From Chryseolinea lacunae (GTDB lineage Bacteria; Bacteroidota; Bacteroidia; Cytophagales; Cyclobacteriaceae): a stretch of 64,000 nt of DNA. Positions 48,537 to 56,983 of this stretch are shown piece after piece (the stretch's first letter is position 1; every line of letters starts with the position of its first letter). A program made the translations under genes and the position numbers. The notes under the pieces are model-generated. The model did not search any database and was not told the origin of the DNA. It saw only the letters and a program-made list of their open reading frames with translations. The stretch covers positions 124,001 to 188,000 of the forward strand of contig NZ_JAERRB010000013.1 in the NCBI RefSeq assembly GCF_016735595.1, in the 5' to 3' direction.

Positions 48537-48588
48537 ATAACCCAGAGATAATCCACACCTTTAAAGCACTGGATTATCTCTGGGTTAT
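48537..48588. repeat. 19-bp perfect inverted repeat
   Basis: ATAACCCAGAGATAATCCA (48537-48555) and its exact complement (48570-48588), with a 14-base loop. A further variant direct copy of the right arm follows at about 48602-48624. It could be a transcript hairpin or a protein-binding repeat upstream of the TonB receptor gene. Confidence 0.6.
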
Positions 48589-48654
48589 CTGTGGGCATGC
48601 TGTGGGTTATCTCTGGATTATCTCATCCTTTACGGGTGGCTTAGTTGTCTTAAA

Positions 48655-48670
48655 TTTAGATTACCCTAAA
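48655..48670. promoter_or_regulatory. DtxR/MntR-like operator, proximal copy
   Basis: TTTAGATTACCCTAAA, extended to a 20-bp interrupted palindrome (AATTTAG...CTAAATT). It ends 26 bases upstream of the -7 element of the TonB receptor gene, a position where a metal-loaded repressor would block transcription. The shared pattern with the distal copy is TTTAGnTTAnCCTAAA. Confidence 0.55.
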
Positions 48671-48696
48671 TTATTATTTATTACAATCTAATTTAT

Positions 48697-48704
48697 TAAG
48701 TTTG
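48697..48704 (+). promoter_or_regulatory. Candidate -7 element for the TonB receptor gene
   Basis: TAAGTTTG matches TAnnTTTG, 20 bases upstream of the ATG at 48725, in a very AT-rich stretch. No clear TTG at -33. Confidence 0.45.
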
Positions 48705-48724
48705 CTCATCTAAAAACCCTTCGC

Positions 48725-50965
48725 ATGCGTTTCGCTCTCTTCGGATTATTGATTTTGATAGGCAACCACCTCTATGGGCAGGGACAACCCGCTTTGCACG
48801 GCACGGTAACGGCCAATGGCGGAGAAGTTCCCTTTGTGAGCGTGGCCGTGCTGCATACTCACCTCGGCACCCGGACCGATTCCCTGGGCCGCTTTCATTT
48901 TCAACAACTCAGCCCCGGCACCTACACCCTGCAATTCTCAGGCGTGGGCTACATCACACAAAAGAAGGAAGTGACGGTGGCCGCAAACGCCCCGACCACC
49001 CTGAACGTGGACTTGCAGGAAGATGTGTCGCGGCTGGACGAAGTGGTGGTGACCGGCACGATGCGCGAAGTGACCAAGATGAACTCACCCATTCCCGTGG
49101 AAGTGTACTCGCCCACCTTTTTCATGAAGAACCAAACGCCAAACATTTTCGAATCGCTCTCGATGGTGAATGGCGTGCAGCCCCAGGTGAACTGCAATGT
49201 TTGCAACACGGGCGACATCCACATCAATGGACTGGAAGGTCCCTACACCATGATCCTCATAGACGGCATGCCCATCGTGAGTAGCCTGTCAACCGTGTAT
49301 GGCCTTGCCGGCATTCCCAACAGCCTGGTGAAACGCATGGAGATTGTGAAAGGTCCGGCGTCCACACTCTATGGATCGGAAGCTGTGGGCGGTGTCATCA
49401 ACATCATCACGAAAGATCCGCAGACCGCACCCAAGCTGCAGGTGGATGCGTTTGGCACCTCCATAGGCGAATACAACCTCGACGTGTCGGGAAGTCGCCA
49501 ATGGAAATTTGCGTCGAGCCTGGTGGGCGTGAATGCGTTTGACTACTGGCAGAAGCGCGACATCAATCACGACAACTTCACCGACGCCACGTTGCAACGC
49601 CGCATTTCTGTTTTCAACAAGTGGCGCTTCAATCGGCCCTCTGCAAAAAACGCTTCCATCGCCGGTCGCTACATCTACGAGAATCGCTGGGGAGGCGAGT
49701 TGCAGTGGACACCGGCCTATCGCGGCAGCAATGTTTATTATGGCGAATCCATCCACACCGAACGCGTGGAAGTGCTGGGCAACTATGAATGGAACACCGT
49801 GCCCGGCCTGCAGATCGACATGTCCTATAACCACCACTACCAGGATTCATACTACGGCGTGGTGAAATATGCCGCCACACAGGAAGTGGGCTTTGTGCAG
49901 GCCCGCTGGAGCAAACAGCTGGGGCATCACGACTTGCTGGCAGGCCTGCCCCTGCGCTATCAGTTCTATGACGACAACACCGTAGGCACCACTGCTTCCG
50001 ACGGCGCCAACAAACCCAACACCACCGTGTTGCCCGGAATTTTTGTGCAGGACGAGATTGCCATCACCAAACGCTTCACCACCTTGCTCGGTGCGCGCTA
50101 TGATCGCCACAACATTCACGGCAACATCTACACGCCGCGACTCAGTTTCAAATATTCGCCCAACGCCAACAACACCATCCGCCTCACCGGCGGCAGTGGC
50201 TACCGCGTGGTGAACCTCTTCACCGAAGACCACGCCGCCCTAACCGGCGCACGTTCCGTAGAAATTCTGCACGACCTGAAACCGGAACAATCGTGGAACG
50301 CAAACCTGAACTATGCGCGCAACCTCATCCTGCCCAACGGCTTTGTGAGCCTGGACGCAAGCCTGTTCTATACCTACTTCAACAACAAGATCGTAGCCGA
50401 CTACAACACCGACCCCAACAAAATCATATACGACAACCTGAACGGCCACGCCATCTCAAAAGGCCTCACCTTCAACGCCGACGTGGCCCTGAACAACGGC
50501 CTGAAGTTCATCACCGGCGTGACGTGGATGGATGTGTTCCGCATGGAAACAAAAAACAACGAAGCCACAAAAATCCCCCAGCAACACGCCCCACGCTTTT
50601 CAGGAACCTTCACCGTCAGCTACCAGCACGCCCCTTCCGGACTTTTGTTCGACCTCACCGGCCGCGTGAACGGCCCCATGCACCTGCCCGTGGTGCCCAA
50701 CGACTACCGCCCCGAAATGTCGCCCTGGTATGCACTGGTGAACCTGCAAGTCACAAAAACACTAAACAACAATCTGGAAATCTACGCCGGTGTGAAAAAC
50801 CTCCTCAACTTCAAACCCAAAGATCCACTCTTGCGGCCTTTCGATCCATTCGACCAACACATCGGCGAAGACAATCCTTACGGATATACTTTTGACACAA
50901 CCTACAACTATGCGCCGATGCAGGGGATGCGGGGGCAGTTGGGTGTGCGTTGGACCGTGCAATAG
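48725..50965 (+). CDS. TonB-dependent outer membrane receptor
   Basis: A 746-residue receptor. Signal peptide (to about 20), carboxypeptidase-regulatory-like domain (about 24-105, FVSVAVLHTHLGTRTDSLGRF), a TonB-box-like region before DEVVVTGT, plug domain (LIDGMPIVSSLSTVYG, EIVKGPASTLYGSEAVGGVINIIT) and a 22-strand barrel ending in LGVRWTVQ. The plug contains an unusual CNVCNTGDIHINGLEG with two cysteines. Two DtxR/MntR-like boxes upstream suggest iron or manganese control and a metal or siderophore substrate (inference). A terminator follows immediately. Confidence 0.93.
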   Translation: MRFALFGLLILIGNHLYGQGQPALHGTVTANGGEVPFVSVAVLHTHLGTRTDSLGRFHFQQLSPGTYTLQFSGVGYITQKKEVTVAANAPTTLNVDLQEDVSRLDEVVVTGTMREVTKMNSPIPVEVYSPTFFMKNQTPNIFESLSMVNGVQPQVNCNVCNTGDIHINGLEGPYTMILIDGMPIVSSLSTVYGLAGIPNSLVKRMEIVKGPASTLYGSEAVGGVINIITKDPQTAPKLQVDAFGTSIGEYNLDVSGSRQWKFASSLVGVNAFDYWQKRDINHDNFTDATLQRRISVFNKWRFNRPSAKNASIAGRYIYENRWGGELQWTPAYRGSNVYYGESIHTERVEVLGNYEWNTVPGLQIDMSYNHHYQDSYYGVVKYAATQEVGFVQARWSKQLGHHDLLAGLPLRYQFYDDNTVGTTASDGANKPNTTVLPGIFVQDEIAITKRFTTLLGARYDRHNIHGNIYTPRLSFKYSPNANNTIRLTGGSGYRVVNLFTEDHAALTGARSVEILHDLKPEQSWNANLNYARNLILPNGFVSLDASLFYTYFNNKIVADYNTDPNKIIYDNLNGHAISKGLTFNADVALNNGLKFITGVTWMDVFRMETKNNEATKIPQQHAPRFSGTFTVSYQHAPSGLLFDLTGRVNGPMHLPVVPNDYRPEMSPWYALVNLQVTKTLNNNLEIYAGVKNLLNFKPKDPLLRPFDPFDQHIGEDNPYGYTFDTTYNYAPMQGMRGQLGVRWTVQ

Positions 50966-50991
50966 AAAAGGCTGCCGGGTGGCAGCCTTTT
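50966..50991 (+). terminator. Terminator of the TonB receptor gene
   Basis: AAAAGGCTGCC and GGCAGCCTTTT form an 11-bp stem with a four-base loop, starting at the first base after the stop codon. Confidence 0.85.
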
Positions 50992-51157
50992 CATTCCCTA
51001 AAACCTGTTTTCATTCTGCACTATTCTTCGTCTGATATACTTACGAAGGTTGAGTGGTTTTTGGATTTATAGGATTTAGTTTTTTTGTAGCGTTGGTCAC
51101 AACGACTTCTTTTAATAGAAACAATCAAAAACATCAACCGAATATCCTCCCTTTCGA

Positions 51158-51632
51158 CTAACCCTTCCGCTTCTTCTTGGGGGTCTTAAAGTAGTCATCC
51201 TCTTCTCTCGATTCCGGTTGGACACCTCCATTTGTGTCAACGTTAAAACTAACCCCGTGATTTTGTCCTTGCGATTGAACCCGGTCGATCACAATAAAGA
51301 AAACACTAACATCTATGCCAAATTGTACCAAAGTATCCAATATGACTTTACAACGCTTAACGCCCAAAATGATCTGTATTGACTTCCTCCGTGCTCACAA
51401 CTCCTCCAAGATAAACACGATACAACAACTGGTTTGAATTCGATAAGTACCACTTAGCAAATCTATCCAATTCTAACTTGCCCTTCTCGCTCAATTCGAT
51501 CGACGACTCCTGAAATTCAAACATTCCTATAGCATCCTTCATGACTTCAGGTGACTTATGTTCCCCTTGTGCACTCGCAGAATTCACAATAGTCAAAATC
51601 AATATAATGGCAACTATTCTTATCGTAATCAT
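51158..51632 (-). pseudogene. Frameshifted small OmpA-like exported protein
   Basis: Two overlapping frames appear to be one gene. The first (51357-51632) has a signal peptide and FEFQESSIELSEKGKLELDRFAKWYL, like the start of an OmpA C-terminal domain. The second (51158-51367, only a TTG start) continues with RCKVILDTLVQFGIDVSVFFIVIDRV, like the OmpA helix-strand end, and a basic tail. The switch falls in a TTTTGGG run near 51365. It could be a true frameshift, a sequencing slip, or two coincidental frames. Confidence 0.45.
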
Positions 51633-51700
51633 TTCTTCCTTGGTTTGATTTTGTTGTGCGACTAAATTAAGCTTGCTCTGACCGATAAATTGAGCAAGCC

Positions 51701-51883
51701 CTAATTTTTATTGCCTTTCTGGCAATCTTTTAGTTTCGCCTGTGTCTCCTCTAATAAATGACGTGTTTTAAAATTCTCGTGAAGTATAAGGTCATTCTCT
51801 CTTTTAAGTGCAAAAGTGTAAACCATTAACACAGCACAAAGGAATGCCAAAATTACAATCGATATTATTTTAAAACTTTTCAT
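51701..51883 (-). CDS. Small membrane-anchored hypothetical protein
   Basis: A 60-residue protein: one N-terminal hydrophobic helix (about 5-27) followed by a charged helix with coiled-coil spacing (LKRENDLILHENFKTRHLLEETQAKLKDC). AT-rich. It lies at the downstream end of the RHS-tip island. Function unknown. Confidence 0.55.
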   Translation of the reverse strand: MKSFKIISIVILAFLCAVLMVYTFALKRENDLILHENFKTRHLLEETQAKLKDCQKGNKN

Positions 51884-52127
51884 ATATCAGTCATTTCTGT
51901 TTTTTTGTTTTGGGCAGTCCCATGCATCAACTTCAATACGTTTATCATCCAAGAGTCATAAGTTGCAGTAGCTTAACACCTTAAAAATGAAAAAGGCTGC
52001 CTCAGACTTTTGAGACGGCCTCTTTTTAAAATTCCCTATTCTCTCTCGAATTAAAGAGTTAAATATTATCATCAAAGAACGTCGTCACTAGCTTCATACT
52101 ACAGACCTTGGACAAAAACAATAATTA

Positions 52128-52655
52128 TCACTTATTCATATCCCTTGCATACATTAGCAAATGCTCGGTAAAATGAGCATATATCTCTGGAGCAATCGGG
52201 TTAGGTTTTACAAAAAAAGATAATCTTGATTCGCCATGCCTTAATCCGTTTGAAGTTATCATAACAAAATAGGCAACATTTCCTGATGCAATTTCGTAAC
52301 CGTCCTTATAGAAATCAGACTCAAAACTCACATAACCATTTCGATATGAGCTTGCATTAAACATTTTTTTATATAAATTATCCCCACTTTGAAACAATGT
52401 ATCCCTCAAATAAACTTCCCCGCTTTTGGCTGTAATGTCAATAAAATACTCCTGAAAAGAATCTGCATTTTCAATCAACACAACAAACTGAACGTCCCCT
52501 GAGGAAAACACCGCATAGTTCTTATCCTTCACCTGAACAGCTAAATATTTATTAACCACCTGCTCGGCGGCCAACCGACTCACTTCTTCTTCCTTTTTTT
52601 GCGCACAAGACTGAAACGCAACTAACAAAAACAATAAAATTAACCGCTTTCTCAT
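52128..52655 (-). CDS. Lipoprotein, putative immunity protein of RHS tip 4
   Basis: A 175-residue lipoprotein (lipobox AFQSC, Cys 17). The mature part starts with a short helix then alternating strands (NYAVFSSGDVQFVVLIENAD, GYVSFESDFYKDGYEI). It starts 7 bases after the stop of the degraded RHS tip 4, the usual place of a cognate immunity gene. The lipoprotein nature suggests the toxin would act in the periplasm (inference). No family recognised. Confidence 0.65.
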   Translation of the reverse strand: MRKRLILLFLLVAFQSCAQKKEEEVSRLAAEQVVNKYLAVQVKDKNYAVFSSGDVQFVVLIENADSFQEYFIDITAKSGEVYLRDTLFQSGDNLYKKMFNASSYRNGYVSFESDFYKDGYEIASGNVAYFVMITSNGLRHGESRLSFFVKPNPIAPEIYAHFTEHLLMYARDMNK

Positions 52656-52661
52656 TTTAGT

Positions 52662-53603
52662 TTATTTAGGGAGGTCGCTTGGGTTGTCTATTTTACCACC
52701 AGAATGGTTTGAACCATCTCTTTGTTCCTGAATTTTCAACACCCTCCTTACCAGATTCTCAGTTTGAGTAGCATGGGTATTATTGATCGCATTTGATGTT
52801 TTCTTTGCTGTCGGAATGCCGTGTCCAAATACTTCGTGAAAAGCATCCAACTCTCTCCGTCCTCCTGAATTGGTTATCCCTGCCCCTTCCAGAATAACAG
52901 AGTGAGATCCTTCTGACGTTGGGAAATTTTGACCGCTTCCTCCCGACGCCTTTACTTCATCGGCCTTCCTACCTGTTGGCATCTCAGGCACTGGTATATT
53001 GTTTCGGTATAAAGTTTCGTTATAGTGGCATTCATCCCTTCCGTCGCCCCTGGAGATAAATCCTCACCAAGTACCGCATATTCGACCATATGAACATAAT
53101 CGGAGTTAATAGCTCCCGCTACCATGTCTACTAAAGCTAAATCATCCCCCTCTAACCCCTCTTTTGCCTTTGCCAAAGCATTCGCATCTATTTTATTAAA
53201 TTTCTTCCCATCTCCTTTTCTTCCCTGTGCGAGTGAGTAGCCCTCTGAATGCGTCAAATTTCGCATCGACAAATACTACATTCATGTCATTTTGCATTTT
53301 CTCAGCATCATCTTTGGTGACACCCACCACTTCTCTTCCGTCTGGGTCAATTGAACTTAGAGGATTATTCAGAACATAACCGTACGCCGTATCGGTATGA
53401 TAAATCTCGCTAAGTGGATCAATCGTTCCCCACCTTCCAATATCATTCATGTACATCCTCGATCCGTAGTCCAACCAGCCCAGATTCAAAGCGTCCTGCA
53501 ACTCCTTACCGTTGTATTGGTAGCGATTCGCTATACCACCCTCTCTACGATTCGAGTTGAAGGTTAGCCCGAATGGACAATGATCAAGTTCAACTTTTAG
53601 CAA
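52662..53603 (-). pseudogene. Displaced RHS tip 4 with metallopeptidase-like end, two frameshifts
   Basis: It begins right after the stop of the preceding immunity gene with [16 protein letters not shown] and the RHS core signature (NGKELQDALNLGWLDYGSRMY ... IDPLSE ... NNPLSSIDPDGRE). The core frame runs into stop after TRTGKK; the toxin continues in another frame (KFNKIDANALAKAKEGLEGDD...). It then continues in a third frame near 53030 (YRNNIPVPEMPTGRKADEV), ending with FHEVFGHGIPTAKK, a HExxxH-type zinc motif. With two frame changes it is probably inactive here, but could serve as a recombination donor. Confidence 0.75.
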
Positions 53604-53888
53604 TTACTTATCCGAGCCAACGTTCGAACGCTTTCTAACGAGTTGGAACAGAATAGCAACACCGAAGAGAAAGATTTGAGCATATGTTACCTCTAGACTG
53701 TACATTGTACCTTCATAAATTCCATTGGAAAACTTTATCGAAGTATTCAATAGGCGTTCAGAATTTACGGAAACGTCCAAATTGCTTGCATACTCCGTAA
53801 TACTTGAAATGTTCTTGCTTATTCGAAGATATTGATAGATGAATGTCAGCCCCAACAGCGAAGTAAGCGCAATGTTTACAAATTTCAT
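53604..53888 (-). CDS. Small membrane protein, putative immunity protein of RHS tip 3
   Basis: A 94-residue protein with two hydrophobic segments (about 3-20 and 66-84) flanking a roughly 45-residue loop. It starts 7 bases after the stop of RHS tip 3, and RHS tip 4 begins immediately after its stop codon. Position argues for an immunity role; sequence alone does not identify it. Confidence 0.6.
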   Translation of the reverse strand: MKFVNIALTSLLGLTFIYQYLRISKNISSITEYASNLDVSVNSERLLNTSIKFSNGIYEGTMYSLEVTYAQIFLFGVAILFQLVRKRSNVGSDK

Positions 53889-53895
53889 TCGCAGA

Positions 53896-54768
53896 TTATT
53901 TTTTGGTTGATTCACTCTCGTCCTTTTTATACAATTCGGCCCACTTAGCAGTGTCAAAAACTGCATTACCATTTTTATCCGTTTTGAAGGGAATAGAAAT
54001 TTTCGAAGTGCTGGCGCCAGCCTCGTCCCGACCGGCTTTCAAGCTTCCTATTGTAAACGAACCATCGTTTCCATTTCCGTCTCCCATTTTTATTGAATAT
54101 GCTTTGTTTTGATCACCACCAGTCATTTGGGTTGTTATCGCCATGACGCCGCCATCCATAGAAATATTGATGGCGAACTCTGCATCTTCAATATTTCCTT
54201 GCAGGTTTGAGCCGGCTTTTGTGTCCGTCCCATTCATGCTTTCATCGAAGTTATCCAGATCACCCGTGAACATATCAAAAAATTCCTCGACCAGGCTGTC
54301 GCCTACTTCGTCTAATTCTTTCGATAGAATGGTCCCATTCGAACTCTCTACTTTTGCTTTCGTCTCTTTGTAATCTCCACCATTAGGCGCTTCGGCAAAA
54401 TTTCTATTGTATACCTTGTTATCAACCCGTCTTTCTGCGCCTCCCCCAGTGTAAATTGTTCCTCCGGGTTGATGAGCCGTGAATTCCGCCGTTGTGACGA
54501 GAACCTTCTCTAACCCCTCGAGCTCTCTATGTGCGACCACTTGGTTCTCTGAAAATGCGTAAGGACTATTGTATACATACTTATCCGCCAATGGATCTAT
54601 GTTGAAGAACCTTCCAATATCGGGCTGGTGATTTCTCCACTTAAACGAGTCCCAGCCAAGACTCAGTTCATCAATGTGTTCTTGCCCCTGGAATTTGAAT
54701 TTCTGATCAACGCTGTTCTCGCGTTCGTACGAGTTAAATGTTAGCCCGAACGGATAGTAGTCATCTAA
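53896..54768 (-). pseudogene. Displaced RHS tip 3 without start codon
   Basis: RHS-associated core: [53 protein letters not shown], then AFSENQVVAHRELEGLEKV. A tip of about 185 residues of unknown fold follows, rich in Gly, Asn and acidic residues. The frame begins directly after the TAG stop of the upstream immunity gene and in the same frame, with no ATG for more than 50 codons. It therefore cannot be made as a full RHS protein here and looks like a silent cassette. The first possible initiator (TTG at 54591) would give only the last 231 residues. Confidence 0.8.
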
Positions 54769-55305
54769 CTATACAGGCCAATTATCGCTCCGATAAGTTA
54801 CTTCAAGTATTCGAAGTGCGCTCAAGTCATAACGTACTGTAAGTCGAAAATGCTTGTCGGAGCTCTCGAATTCTGAATCTGAAAGCGGAGTCCATTTTTG
54901 ACTTACGATTAGTTCCTTGACTTCGGCCAGAAGATTTTCTTGAATTGTAGACAGATCCTCTGACTTTTCTTTTGCTTTTATATGAAGGTTAAAATAGACT
55001 AATTTGCCTGCATCGAATCCTGCTACGGCACTCAGCCTTACCTTTGTGCTTGAAAGAATTGTGTCCTGAAACAAAAGATATTGCTCAAAGTCTGGTACGT
55101 TAAAACTATCATCAATGTTAAATTTGGGGATTTTCGATTTAACGGTTTCAATACCATCGCAAATACAAACCCTCCCTGCGAAGGGATAGTAAAGTTGTTC
55201 ACCGGACAAATTGGGTGGACAGACTTCGTTAACACGCGCCCGGCTACACGCCCAAATTGTTGACATAACAACAAAGATAGCAGCACTATTTTTTACCAGC
55301 ACCAT
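54769..55305 (-). CDS. Lipoprotein, putative immunity protein of RHS tip 2
   Basis: A 178-residue lipoprotein starting MVLVKNSAAIFVVMSTIWAC (lipobox Cys 20), overlapping the last 20 bases of RHS tip 2. A start eight codons upstream is possible. The mature domain (VRLSAVAGFDAGKLVYFNLHIKA, HFRLTVRYDLSALRILEVTYR) is beta-rich. Its stop codon is in frame with the following RHS tip 3. Assigned as immunity by position. Confidence 0.65.
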   Translation of the reverse strand: MVLVKNSAAIFVVMSTIWACSRARVNEVCPPNLSGEQLYYPFAGRVCICDGIETVKSKIPKFNIDDSFNVPDFEQYLLFQDTILSSTKVRLSAVAGFDAGKLVYFNLHIKAKEKSEDLSTIQENLLAEVKELIVSQKWTPLSDSEFESSDKHFRLTVRYDLSALRILEVTYRSDNWPV

Positions 55306-56287
55306 CAAGTATTGCCTTCGAAATTGCATAATGTAATTGTTTGACCACTTTTGAATCACTGCTAAAGATTTTCTCTTGACCTGAAATGATTTTACTGATA
55401 GATTTATCATTTCCATATTCAGTTGATTTTAAAATCTGAACGGATGCAGCGTTTAAAAACCCCGCGACATTCTCCGGTGATTTTGCTAGTTCATTAATAT
55501 CAAAGTTCTTTCCAAAATCACGTCCATATGCATTATTGATAAGATCAGCGGCATCGTCACGATTATCTGCCGAAAAACCCCGCTCTCGCTCGTGAAAATC
55601 GCCAGCCTCTTTTGCGAATTCCTCTCCAAAAGCCGACGTAACCAGTGCTTGGCCAACAAAATGTCTAACGGTGTTGCCTGCGCCTGATGCCCACAGTGCT
55701 CCGGGGTCTTCCCCTGTTTTCGCCCCAATTGCCTTCGAGAACTCAAAATCCGAGCCCGTTCTTGGATACTCTCCACCGTTAACAGCCCCGACCATACCCG
55801 CAGTTCCGGCCGCCTTACTATAACCGTGATCAAACACAAAACCTATCCTGGTCGATGTACCATTATTGTCATAGGTGACAGTTTTATTCACACCATTATA
55901 GCTGTGGACGATTGTTGCTTGAGAATTTTTAGTGGAGCTCTTGTAGACAAAAGAAGCATCTGTCGCATTCACAGCCTCTAGCCCCTCTAGTTCGATGTGT
56001 GACGTTACTTTATTCTCACTAAACGCATAGGGAGAATTATAAAAATACTTCTCTGCGAGAGGGTCGATAGAAAAAAAACGTCCAATCTCCGGTTGATGAT
56101 TCCGCCATTTGAATGAGTCCCATCCTAGGTCTAGCGCATCGATACACTCCTGACCCTGGAATTTGAAGCGATTTTTAACACTGTTTTCACGCTGATAGGA
56201 GTTGTACGCAAGCCCGAATGGATAGTAATCATCTTGCTGCACCACAGGTCCCTTCACCTGCTCCACCTTAAAATCATCAAAGAACAC
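55286..56287 (-). CDS. Displaced RHS tip 2 (5'-truncated), DUF6973-like toxin domain
   Basis: A 333-residue frame starting at a GTG inside the RHS linker ([34 protein letters not shown]), then core FQGQECIDALDLGWDSFKW and IGRFFSIDPLAEKYFYN. The variable end contains NTVRHFVGQALVTSAFGEEF, FHERERGF and DAADLINNAYGRDFGK, a spacing that recalls the DUF6973 family of RHS-type toxins (recalled, not checked). An in-frame stop lies about 30 bases upstream, so the long RHS N-terminus is missing. Its product could not be delivered by itself. Confidence 0.78.
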   Translation of the reverse strand: MFFDDFKVEQVKGPVVQQDDYYPFGLAYNSYQRENSVKNRFKFQGQECIDALDLGWDSFKWRNHQPEIGRFFSIDPLAEKYFYNSPYAFSENKVTSHIELEGLEAVNATDASFVYKSSTKNSQATIVHSYNGVNKTVTYDNNGTSTRIGFVFDHGYSKAAGTAGMVGAVNGGEYPRTGSDFEFSKAIGAKTGEDPGALWASGAGNTVRHFVGQALVTSAFGEEFAKEAGDFHERERGFSADNRDDAADLINNAYGRDFGKNFDINELAKSPENVAGFLNAASVQILKSTEYGNDKSISKIISGQEKIFSSDSKVVKQLHYAISKAILDGAGKK

Positions 56288-56459
56288 CTCTCGTGCCTCT
56301 GCGCAACCTGACAGCTATACTCTCATGCTCCTAGCATGGTTTTTTCAAAGAACAACGCCCGGCATATACTGGGCAGGTTAAAGGTAAGAGTTTGCTTGGG
56401 CGGCAACAACTTTTTTGCTGGTGACGAACACGTTTTATTTTCAATTGAAAAAACAAGGC

Positions 56460-56795
56460 CTATGTCCTAACACCATATTGCGATAGATCGATGTCTATTT
56501 CCAGTGTCTTTAGTGTATCAAAAAGACTTTCATGCGCATACACACCATTGATCCCTTCATAAAATGTAAATACGAGGTATGCATTAGGGTTTAGACGAGT
56601 AGCGAGTAATTCATCATCAACACTATCAGTGTATGCTTGATTAAACGCTTCGAACTCTTTGCCATAATATGGTGCAACAACTATTCGATTGATCTCAGTC
56701 TCAACGCCGTTCGAGTCAACAGTTTCGCCTTCTAAATAGCTAAAGTCATTACGGATTTTAATAGCCTGCTCCAGGGTCAGTTTGGGGTCACTCAT
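56460..56795 (-). CDS. Small cytoplasmic protein, possible orphan immunity protein
   Basis: A 111-residue acidic protein without leader (LTLEQAIKIRNDFSYLEGE ... VVAPYYGKEFEAFNQAY ... YLVFTFYEGINGVYAHESLF). It lies 172 bases upstream of RHS tip 2 on the same strand and resembles the small acidic immunity proteins found between RHS tips, but has no toxin directly upstream. Function unknown. Confidence 0.6.
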   Translation of the reverse strand: MSDPKLTLEQAIKIRNDFSYLEGETVDSNGVETEINRIVVAPYYGKEFEAFNQAYTDSVDDELLATRLNPNAYLVFTFYEGINGVYAHESLFDTLKTLEIDIDLSQYGVRT

Positions 56796-56835
56796 CTTTT
56801 GTAGGATTACTAACTGTTCAAAGTTAATCCTTAAG

Positions 56836-56874
56836 CCAACGATATTTCGTCGGCACCAACGATATTTCGTCGGC
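56836..56874. repeat. Tandem 19-bp repeat with dyad symmetry
   Basis: CCAACGATATTTCGTCGGC occurs twice (56836-56854 and 56856-56874) with a one-base spacer. Each copy is internally palindromic (ACGA..TCGT within GCC...GGC). It lies between two divergent genes (starts at 56795 minus and 56984 plus), which fits a double operator or a small mobile repeat. Confidence 0.65.
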
Positions 56875-56983
56875 TTAGCCTATGCCTAGTTATCTATAAT
56901 CCTGCAAAACACTATCAAAAAACCACTTTCGACTTTGGCACTAATCTTGGCTTAAAGGCGAAAAACTTAAACACGTTTCAATT

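Noticed and set aside
48537-48624. CRISPR-like repeat array
   Set aside because: Only two to three imperfect units without regular spacers; an inverted repeat rather than a direct-repeat array. No cas genes are present.
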